In this document: piece after piece, positions 1 through 4,674 of the stretch
How the letters are laid out: every line of letters starts with the position of its first letter
Numbering within the stretch: position 1 is the stretch's first letter
Assembly (NCBI GenBank): GCA_030614305.1
Contig: JAUWKH010000094.1
Span: forward strand, 1-6,776
Direction of reading: 5' to 3'
DNA length: 6,776 nucleotides
From: Bacteroidota bacterium
Lineage (GTDB): Bacteria > Bacteroidota > Bacteroidia > Bacteroidales > JADFUO01
Program-made: the position numbers and the translations under genes
The notes under the pieces: generated by a model
Told to the model about the DNA's origin: nothing
The model's input: the letters and a program-made list of their open reading frames with translations, nothing else
The model's database searches: none

Positions 1-489
1 AAGCGGAATCTTTTTACAAACGACATTTACATCATTGACATGAGTTCTATCAAAGAACTTCATGACCGCTATCCTAAAAATCTTTTCCCAACCATTTTGC
101 AACACATCACTTCCTTAATTCAGGAAGAACAACTTTTTTCACATATTGAAGTGCTGAGAGAAATCAGAAATACAATTTACAGTAAGGACAAACTTTTGCT
201 TTGGAGTAACAAGAATAAAAAAATATTTTTAGGAATGGATGATTGCCAAATAAGCAAAATGCCACAGATAAAAAGCAAATTCAATCTTGACTATTGGAAT
301 AATAATATGAACAGACCTGCACCTTGGGCAGACCCTTACCTGATTGCGATGGCTATGTGTGAGAAGGCAATTATCGTTACACAAGAACACAAAACAAAAG
401 CAAACAGAATTCCACCAATAGCAAAGGAATTTGGAATTGATTCTTTGAACTTGTTGGAGTTTTTTCAAGAACTAAAAATCAAACTCTGA
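1..489 (+). CDS. DUF4411 family PIN-like protein (probable toxin), 5' partial
   Basis: The frame is open from base 1 to the TGA at 487-489. The first Met (40-42) lies within conserved sequence, because the codons just before it read DIYIIDMSS, the PIN-like first strand with its acidic residue at 37-39. The true start is therefore upstream of the window. Counting from the Met at 40, typical family features follow: a YPKNLFPTI segment (11-19), an acidic helix with E37 and E41, ADPYLIAMA (97-105) with D98, the strand IIVTQE (111-116), and a closing FGIDSLNLLEFF (131-142). The 162 visible residues are close to the full family length as I recall it. DUF4411 proteins are PIN-fold candidate RNases, usually encoded after an XRE or ImmA/IrrE-type antitoxin, which would lie left of the window. 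Family assignment is by recognition of these motifs; nuclease activity and toxin role are inferred. Confidence 0.8.
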   Translation, partial: KRNLFTNDIYIIDMSSIKELHDRYPKNLFPTILQHITSLIQEEQLFSHIEVLREIRNTIYSKDKLLLWSNKNKKIFLGMDDCQISKMPQIKSKFNLDYWNNNMNRPAPWADPYLIAMAMCEKAIIVTQEHKTKANRIPPIAKEFGIDSLNLLEFFQELKIKL

Positions 490-705
490 ATGAAAAACAT
501 GCTTACACTTCATGAAGTAGTTGACGTTGTTCTGTTAAGTCAACCTGACAGGACAGGACAGCACCCACACTAAAAAGAAAAAATTAAAACGCGCCAACAC
601 ACTGGCGACACAGACAGAACAAAAAAGGAAAAATGAAACTGAAATGACAAGTTTAATATGGCCGAGATAATTGATAGAATAACAGATAGAAACAAGAACC
701 GCCAG

Positions 706-841
706 TGCATAACAGCGTGTATATTTCAGGCGGGTTGTTATGCGATTTTGAAAGTTGTAGCAATTTTGTAACTTTATCACGGGTGGACAATGATACTATT
801 TCAAACTCCCGCCCGAAAACATACACGCGGACCGTTGTGCA
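706..841. repeat. ~136-bp foldback element with nested inverted repeats
   Basis: Several arm pairs nest in order around a common centre. TGCATAAC (706-713) pairs with GTTGTGCA (834-841) with one G:U. GCGTGTAT (715-722) pairs perfectly with ATACACGC (821-828). GGCGGG (729-734) pairs perfectly with CCCGCC (808-813). TTTGAAA (747-753) pairs perfectly with TTTCAAA (799-805). A separate perfect 8-bp pair, GCATAACA (707-714) with TGTTATGC (736-743), competes with the outermost stem. The element is more GC-rich than its surroundings and encodes nothing credible. It could be a dispersed palindromic repeat (MITE or REP-like), an attC-like recombination site, or a structured RNA; the sequence alone does not decide. 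Confidence 0.75.
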
Positions 842-863
842 ACATATTAAGGAGCTGTTTTGA

Positions 864-1012
864 AACTTGATTTCTTTAGTGAAACGGCTACAAGTTGAAT
901 ATTTAGCACAAAAATCTGGATTCCGTTCTGATATTTTAAGTATTGCTGAGCAGATTAATCAGGATTGGTGGAACCAAAAAGGAGAAAGATTTCTTAAAGG
1001 AGTTAAGAAATG
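864..1012 (+). pseudogene. C-terminal remnant of an unrecognised gene
   Basis: One frame is open from just after an in-frame TGA (861-863) to the TGA at 1010-1012, about 48 codons, with no ATG in it; only TTG (867) or GTG (879) could start it. The translation looks like real protein rather than noise: after LISLVKRLQ comes VEYLAQKSGFRSDILSIAE, then QINQDWWNQKGERFLKGVKK. It has mixed amphipathic helices, two adjacent Trp and a basic tail. I do not recognise the family. The reading frame is lost about 20 bp right of the foldback element, so the likeliest story is that the 5' part of an older gene was removed or replaced when that element or the toxin region arrived. A short intact gene with a non-ATG start is possible but less likely. 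Confidence 0.5.
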
Positions 1013-1039
1013 ATTTCGAATGTCAAATGTAAAAAAAAA

Positions 1040-1074
1040 CCTGAAACCTGAAACCTGAAACCTGAAACTTGAAA
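1040..1074. repeat. Heptamer tandem array, 5 x CCTGAAA
   Basis: Five head-to-tail 7-bp units: four exact CCTGAAA (1040-1067) and a final CTTGAAA (1068-1074). Two looser units, TGTCAAA (1021-1027) and TGTAAAA (1028-1034), precede it across a short A-run, so the array may once have been longer. It is non-coding and sits between the gene remnant and the moxR control region. Confidence 0.9.
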
Positions 1075-1096
1075 CAATCATCAATAAATAACCCCC

Positions 1097-1133
1097 TTAA
1101 CATTCCTTAACTTATCCTTTAACTTTTTTTAAC
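1097..1133 (+). promoter_or_regulatory. Four TTAAC direct repeats, about one helical turn apart (candidate operator)
   Basis: TTAAC occurs at 1097, 1107, 1119 and 1129, so successive starts are 10, 12 and 10 bp apart, close to the DNA helical repeat. The last half-site ends 22 bp before the -7 element at 1156 and so covers the place where a -33 element should be; no good TTG -33 motif is present there. This layout resembles the tandem 11-bp direct repeats bound by OmpR-family response regulators, and in particular the TTAACA half-sites of the Bacillus subtilis PhoP box. The regulator is inferred, not shown, and AT-rich sequence makes such words fairly common. Confidence 0.45.
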
Positions 1134-1155
1134 ACAAAAATAAAAACAGGTTTTA

Positions 1156-1163
1156 TACTTTTG
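1156..1163 (+). promoter_or_regulatory. Bacteroidetes-type -7 promoter element for moxR
   Basis: TACTTTTG matches the Bacteroidetes primary sigma factor -7 consensus TAnnTTTG exactly. Transcription would be expected to begin a few bases downstream, around 1168-1172, leaving a leader of about 50 nt before the ATG at 1220. No convincing -33 TTG is present at the right spacing; the TTAAC repeats occupy that position instead. A start near 1170 also rules out the TTG at 1166 as the translation start. Confidence 0.65.
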
Positions 1164-1191
1164 CGTTGTTAAAAAATAATATAACTAAAAA

Positions 1192-1219
1192 CGTCAAACG
1201 TCAAACATCAAATATCAAA
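1192..1219 (+). repeat. Heptamer array in the moxR leader (4 units, ends at the start codon)
   Basis: Four 7-bp units run directly into the ATG: CGTCAAA (1192-1198), CGTCAAA (1199-1205), CATCAAA (1206-1212) and TATCAAA (1213-1219). They share the N4AAA pattern of the array at 1040-1074. They occupy the place of a ribosome binding site; no Shine-Dalgarno is visible, which is normal for this phylum. A change in copy number would alter leader length without touching the coding frame. Confidence 0.85.
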
Positions 1220-2209
1220 ATGGAAACAAATATTAAAGAATTAAACGAACGAATACAAAAAGAAAGTGCATTTGTTGATATGATTAACATGGAAATGCAC
1301 AAAGTAATTATTGGTCAGAAGCACATGATTGAACGCCTTTTGATTGGATTGCTTTCAAATGGTCATATTCTGCTGGAAGGTGTGCCCGGGTTAGCTAAAA
1401 CATTGGCAGTAACTTCATTGGCAAAAACCATTGATGCGAAATTCAGCCGTATTCAATTTACTCCCGACCTGTTGCCTGCCGACTTACTTGGAACATTGAT
1501 TTATAGCCAGAAAAAAGAAGAATTTGTGGTTCGTAAAGGACCAATCTTTGCAAATTTTATTCTTGCTGATGAAATCAACAGGGCGCCGGCTAAGGTACAA
1601 AGTGCATTACTGGAAGCAATGCAGGAACGCCAGATAACTATCGGCGATACAACCTATCCGCTGGAAGAACCGTTTTTGGTACTGGCTACTCAAAATCCTA
1701 TTGAACAGGAAGGTACTTATCCTTTGCCGGAAGCCCAGGTTGACAGGTTTATGCTAAAGGTAATTGTCAGTTATCCCGATAAGGAAGAAGAAAAATTGAT
1801 TATGAGGGAAAATATTACAAGTACATTTCCTTCAACTAATACTATTTTTAAAACATCGGATATCTTAAATGCACGAAAGGTTGTAAGAGATGTTTATTTG
1901 GATGAAAAGATTGAAAACTATATCACCGATATTGTATTTTCATCACGTTATCCGGCAGAATATAAACTCAAGAAATTTGATGGAATGATTTATTACGGAG
2001 CTTCTCCACGTGCAAGTATTTATCTTGCTCTGGGAGCAAAAGCTTATGCCTTCCTCAAACGAAGAGGATATGTTATTCCCGAAGATGTGAGAGCTGTGGC
2101 AAATGATGTTATGCGTCACAGAATCGGTTTGACTTATGAGGCAGAAGCTGAAAATATTACAACTGAAGAAATTATTAATGAAATATTGAATACAGTAGAG
2201 GTACCGTAA
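1220..2209 (+). CDS. moxR: MoxR-family AAA+ ATPase of the Bat locus
   Basis: A 329-residue MoxR AAA+ ATPase of normal family length. It is expected to use ATP hydrolysis for chaperone-like remodelling of partner proteins in the cytoplasm, typically the vWA proteins encoded beside it. Visible motifs are Walker A GVPGLAKT (54-61, K60), Walker B ILADEIN (114-120, D117 and E118), sensor 1 in TQNP (N159), the conserved PLPEAQVDRF block (168-177) with arginine-finger candidate R176, and a sensor-2-like GASPRAS (260-266, R264) in the C-terminal lid. The frame extends upstream to a TTG at 1166, but that codon lies at or before the predicted transcription start and would encode only leader repeats, so the ATG at 1220 is preferred. 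It is the first gene of the locus. Family assignment is firm; the identity of its client is inferred from context. Confidence 0.95.
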   Translation: METNIKELNERIQKESAFVDMINMEMHKVIIGQKHMIERLLIGLLSNGHILLEGVPGLAKTLAVTSLAKTIDAKFSRIQFTPDLLPADLLGTLIYSQKKEEFVVRKGPIFANFILADEINRAPAKVQSALLEAMQERQITIGDTTYPLEEPFLVLATQNPIEQEGTYPLPEAQVDRFMLKVIVSYPDKEEEKLIMRENITSTFPSTNTIFKTSDILNARKVVRDVYLDEKIENYITDIVFSSRYPAEYKLKKFDGMIYYGASPRASIYLALGAKAYAFLKRRGYVIPEDVRAVANDVMRHRIGLTYEAEAENITTEEIINEILNTVEVP

Positions 2210-2272
2210 CCTACATAAACCCGAAGAGTAACCATTCAAAGTTAAATTGTTAAACGTGACTTTATGTGAAAC

Positions 2273-2305
2273 AGACCTACGAGGTTTTCAAAACCTCGTA
2301 GGTCT
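2273..2305. repeat. Perfect palindrome, 16-bp arms with a 1-nt centre
   Basis: AGACCTACGAGGTTTT (2273-2288) is followed by a single C and then its exact reverse complement (2290-2305). No T-run follows on either strand, so it is not a typical intrinsic terminator, although its transcript would fold very stably between moxR and the DUF58 gene. Sixteen bases of one arm (2291-2306) recur exactly at 4605-4620, so it belongs to a repeat family within this locus. Confidence 0.9.
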
Positions 2306-2346
2306 TGAAACAGTTAAATAAAATCTAATTAATAAATAATAACCAA

Positions 2347-3222
2347 TTGGAAACATCAGAAATATTTAAAAAGGTAAGACGAATTGAGATAAAAACTCGC
2401 GGACTGTCAAACCAGATATTTTCCGGACAGTATCATAGTGTTTTTAAGGGACGCGGAATGGCTTTCAGCGAAGTGAGGGAATATCAGTATGGTGATGATA
2501 TAAGGAGCATTGACTGGAATGTTACTGCACGGTTTAATCATCCTTATGTTAAAGTTTTTGATGAAGAAAGAGAACTTACTGTAATGCTTCTGATTGATGT
2601 GAGCGGCTCAAATGAATTCGGAACTCAAAAACAGTTAAAAGAAAATATTATCACTGAAATTGCTGCTGTTCTTTCATTCTCTGCTATTCAGAATAATGAT
2701 AAAGTAGGAGTGATATTTTTTAGTAATAAAATTGAAAAATTTATTTCTCCTGATAAAGGAACAACACATATACTGAGAATTATCAGGGAGCTGATTGATT
2801 TTAAGCCTGAAAACAAGGAAACGAATATTGCCGAAGCTCTAAGGTACTTTACAAATGTTATTAAAAAACGTTGTACCGCATTCCTGATTTCCGATTTTAT
2901 TGATAAAGGATTTGAAAATGCCATTAAAATCGCAAACCGGAAACATGATATTATAGCTGTTAAAATTTATGATGAGCGTGAAACCGAAATCCCGAACATA
3001 GGTTTGATAAAAGTTAAAAATGCCGAAACCGGTAAAAAAATCTGGGTTGACACTTCAGACCCCAAAGTACGAAGCAATTATTTGATATGGGCAAAAAGAA
3101 CAGATAAGAAACTTGACAACCTGTTTACAAGAAGTGGAGTAGATGTTGCTAAGATACGTACCGATCAGGATTATGTTAAACCATTGATAAATTTATTTAA
3201 AAGACGGGAAGCAAGGTATTAA
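2347..3222 (+). CDS. DUF58 protein with vWA-like MIDAS motif, TTG start
   Basis: A 291-residue DUF58 protein, the usual second gene of MoxR/Bat loci, probably cytoplasmic since no signal peptide or membrane segment is visible. The family signature GDDIRSIDWNVTAR spans 49-62. A vWA-like fold follows with MIDAS-type D84-S86-S88 in LLIDVSGS, T159 as candidate MIDAS threonine, and D183 in FLISDF. It probably binds a divalent metal and acts as partner or client of the MoxR ATPase; this is family inference. The start is a TTG at 2347, giving METSEIFKK, which matches the usual beginning of this family. There is no ATG between the in-frame TAA at 2326-2328 and this point. The gap to moxR is 137 bp and contains the palindrome. 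The next gene lies 289 bp away. Confidence 0.93.
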   Translation: METSEIFKKVRRIEIKTRGLSNQIFSGQYHSVFKGRGMAFSEVREYQYGDDIRSIDWNVTARFNHPYVKVFDEERELTVMLLIDVSGSNEFGTQKQLKENIITEIAAVLSFSAIQNNDKVGVIFFSNKIEKFISPDKGTTHILRIIRELIDFKPENKETNIAEALRYFTNVIKKRCTAFLISDFIDKGFENAIKIANRKHDIIAVKIYDERETEIPNIGLIKVKNAETGKKIWVDTSDPKVRSNYLIWAKRTDKKLDNLFTRSGVDVAKIRTDQDYVKPLINLFKRREARY

Positions 3223-3225
3223 CAA

Positions 3226-3260
3226 GACAAAAGACAAAAGTTAAAAGACAAAAGTAAAAA
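3226..3260. repeat. Heptamer array of GACAAAA-type units
   Basis: Five 7-bp units start 3 bp after the DUF58 stop codon: GACAAAA (3226-3232), GACAAAA (3233-3239), GTTAAAA (3240-3246), GACAAAA (3247-3253) and GTAAAAA (3254-3260). The period and the trailing A-run match the arrays near moxR, though the unit differs. It is non-coding. Confidence 0.85.
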
Positions 3261-3285
3261 GTGAAGCGAAGCAAACGACACGAAG

Positions 3286-3310
3286 TTAGCCCGCATTGGC
3301 CCGTATGGGA
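3286..3310. repeat. Degenerate REP-like unit, TTAGCCC-N14-GGGA
   Basis: TTAGCCC at 3286-3292 is followed by 14 bases and GGGA at 3307-3310, the same outline as the clear hairpin at 3365-3389. The fold here is imperfect: outer CCC/GGG and inner GG/CC pair, with two mismatches and two G:U pairs between them. It looks like a decayed relative of the downstream unit, but with so short a match coincidence is possible. Confidence 0.4.
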
Positions 3311-3364
3311 TAAAAGTAAAAATATAATTAATAAAATATAGTAAAATTATTAATTTATATAAGA

Positions 3365-3389
3365 TTAGCCCATAGCTTTAGCTGTGGGA
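3365..3389. repeat. REP-like hairpin, TTAGCCC-N14-GGGA
   Basis: CCCATAGCT (3369-3377) pairs with AGCTGTGGG (3380-3388) through nine positions with one G:U. TTAG on the left and a terminal A on the right frame it. The shape, a short GC-rich hairpin with a conserved flanking tetranucleotide, is that of repetitive extragenic palindromes of the kind mobilised by RAYT transposases; no transposase gene is in the window. Confidence 0.65.
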
Positions 3390-3414
3390 ATCAATAAATT
3401 AATCACATATCCAT

Positions 3415-3436
3415 AAACGGATTTTAGTCCGTTTTT
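3415..3436 (+). terminator. Hairpin with T-run; possible terminator or second REP-like unit
   Basis: AAACGGA (3415-3421) and TCCGTTT (3428-3434) form a perfect 7-bp stem with a 6-nt loop, and the T-run TTTTT covers 3432-3436. This fits a weak intrinsic terminator after the DUF58 gene. The stem has only four G:C pairs, it lies 26 bp from another hairpin, and it is close to symmetric on the other strand, so it may equally be a dispersed palindrome. If functional it would split the Bat locus into two transcripts, yet no promoter is evident before the next gene. Confidence 0.4.
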
Positions 3437-3511
3437 ACCATCGGTAATTTAGTGGATGCAATAAATGTAAGTTCGAAGTAGAATCAAAAATAAAAAATTA
3501 AAAATAGATTA

Positions 3512-4489
3512 ATGAAGGGTAGATTTTTTTTAGTTATAATTACATTTTTATTGTTGCTCAATAAGGCAGGCTTTGCACAAACTTCTGTTGCAAAAGCTAC
3601 ATTGGACACTAATTCAATTCTTATTGGTGACCAGATAAATTTAAATATTGAATTTACTTCATCTAAAGATAATGATGTAATCTGGCCATTGTTTAATGAT
3701 ACAATTACAAATGAAATTGAAATTATTGAAAAATCGGAGATTGATACTATAATTGCTGAGCAACAGGATTTAATTACATTAAAACAGATACTTAAAATAA
3801 CATCATTTGATTCGGGGTATTACGAAATTCCTCCTGTAAAATTTATTTACAGAGAAAAAAATGATACGACTATTTATAATGTTTTCACTGCTCCTTTGTT
3901 TTTGAATGTGTTTACAATGCCTGTTGATACTACAAAAGCCATAATGCCAATAAAGGGTCCAATATCTGCACCCTACACTTTACGTGAAGCAGTGCCGTGG
4001 ATATTGATTGGAGTTGGTGTATTGTTAATCGGTTTATTTCTTTTTTATTACTTCAGGAAACGTAAAAAGAAAGAACCCTTGTTCAAACTAAAACCAAAAC
4101 CAAAAATCCCACCTCATGTAATTGCCTTAAATGCCCTTGAAAAATTAAAAATTAATAAACTCTGGCAAAGTGGCAAAATAAAAGAATATCATACGGAAAT
4201 TACTGATATTATCAGAGTTTATATTCATAACAGATTCGGAGTTGATGCTATGGAAATGACTACCGATGAAATATTGGAAAGTTTTAATATAAGAAGTGGT
4301 GAGGTTGATGACAGACTAAAAAATAAATTGAAGCAAATCCTCATATTGGCAGACCTTGTGAAATTTGCTAAAGAAAAACCTCTCCCGCTGGAAAATGATA
4401 AAAGCTTAAATAATTCAATAGATTTCGTAAAAGAGACGATACTGAAGATTGAAAATAATACTAAGGGGGATAGTGGAGAGAAGAAGTGA
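3512..4489 (+). CDS. Uncharacterised Bat-locus protein: signal peptide, BatD-like periplasmic part, one TM, cytoplasmic tail
   Basis: A 325-residue protein of the type found between DUF58 and batA in Bacteroidetes Bat loci. Residues 1-22 form a signal peptide (basic MKGR, hydrophobic core, likely cut after GFA). Residues 24-158 look beta-rich and resemble the N-terminus of BatD/oxygen-tolerance proteins, including an IGDQINLNIEF segment (38-48) and SGYYEIPPVKF (101-111). A single TM (about 162-181) is followed by basic RKRKKK (182-187), placing the 182-325 tail in the cytoplasm. This helical tail (HVIALNALEKL at 202-212; EYHTEITDIIRVYIHNRFG at 225-243) is reminiscent of DUF4381-type tails in other MoxR/vWA loci. 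A plausible role is linking periplasmic and cytoplasmic parts of the Bat complex, which is inference. The ATG at 3512 gives a complete signal peptide. Confidence 0.8.
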   Translation: MKGRFFLVIITFLLLLNKAGFAQTSVAKATLDTNSILIGDQINLNIEFTSSKDNDVIWPLFNDTITNEIEIIEKSEIDTIIAEQQDLITLKQILKITSFDSGYYEIPPVKFIYREKNDTTIYNVFTAPLFLNVFTMPVDTTKAIMPIKGPISAPYTLREAVPWILIGVGVLLIGLFLFYYFRKRKKKEPLFKLKPKPKIPPHVIALNALEKLKINKLWQSGKIKEYHTEITDIIRVYIHNRFGVDAMEMTTDEILESFNIRSGEVDDRLKNKLKQILILADLVKFAKEKPLPLENDKSLNNSIDFVKETILKIENNTKGDSGEKK

Positions 4490-4514
4490 CTGAGAGAAGG
4501 ATGGAATGATTGAA

Positions 4515-4562
4515 TGGATGATTGGATGAATGGATGAATGGATGATTGGATGATTGGATGAT
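4515..4562. repeat. Octamer minisatellite, 6 x TGGATGAW
   Basis: Six contiguous 8-bp units alternate between TGGATGAT and TGGATGAA (starts 4515, 4523, 4531, 4539, 4547, 4555). A degraded unit, TGATTGAA, precedes it at 4507. It lies 25 bp after the stop of the preceding gene, in the gap before batA. The reverse strand reads as a His/Ser/Asn-rich peptide, which is only the repeat translated. Confidence 0.92.
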
Positions 4563-4604
4563 TGAATAAGAAGTCAGTAATAGAAAATAGAAATTCACTA
4601 AAAT

Positions 4605-4620
4605 AAACCTCGTAGGTCTT
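4605..4620. repeat. Half-copy of the 2273-2305 palindrome
   Basis: AAACCTCGTAGGTCTT is identical over 16 bases to 2291-2306, the right arm of the palindrome between moxR and the DUF58 gene. The left arm is missing. It is followed by TTT, and lies 54 bp before the batA start. It is best read as a solo arm or decayed copy of a dispersed element. Confidence 0.8.
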
Positions 4621-4674
4621 TTTGGATAATGAAACATAAACAAAATTTAGAGAATTAATAATTAATTAAATAAA

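Larger units (their letters stand above)
490..1165. other. Long stretch without an intact gene, rich in repeats
   Basis: No convincing complete gene is present on either strand. From 490 to about 700 the sequence is A-rich, with only two weak inverted repeats: GTTGAC at 520-525 with GTCAAC at 539-544, and CGCCA at 592-596 with TGGCG at 603-607. Neither has a T-run, so no terminator is called for the upstream gene. The rest holds the foldback element (706-841), a coding remnant (864-1012), a heptamer array (1040-1074), TTAAC direct repeats (1097-1133) and the -7 element at 1156, each listed separately. Confidence 0.7.

Noticed and set aside
520..544. Inverted repeat GTTGAC...GTCAAC with a 13-nt loop
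   Set aside because: Only six base pairs with a long loop and no T-run; expected by chance and not a terminator.
490..573. 27-codon frame whose ATG directly follows the TGA of the DUF4411 gene
   Set aside because: It is short and low in complexity, resembles no known protein, and runs into non-coding repeat-like DNA. The TGA-ATG contact alone is not enough.
592..607. Short hairpin CGCCA-N6-TGGCG after the DUF4411 gene
   Set aside because: The stem is 5 bp and is followed by A-rich rather than T-rich sequence, so it does not support a terminator.
535..780. Open frame of 81 codons on the - strand
   Set aside because: It runs across the left half of the foldback element and non-coding DNA, and its Cys- and Phe-rich product looks like no real protein.
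1166..1219. N-terminal extension of moxR from a TTG
   Set aside because: The TTG lies at or before the predicted transcription start and the extension encodes only the leader heptamer repeats; the ATG at 1220 gives the normal MoxR length.
1021..1219. CRISPR array
   Set aside because: The repeats are 7-bp tandem units without spacers, and no cas genes are visible.
1943..2239. Open frames on the - strand inside moxR and the other Bat genes
   Set aside because: They are shadows of strongly coding + strand genes and show no protein features.
4461..4643. Open frame on the - strand with a His/Ser/Asn-rich repeat peptide
   Set aside because: It is the translated reverse strand of the octamer minisatellite.
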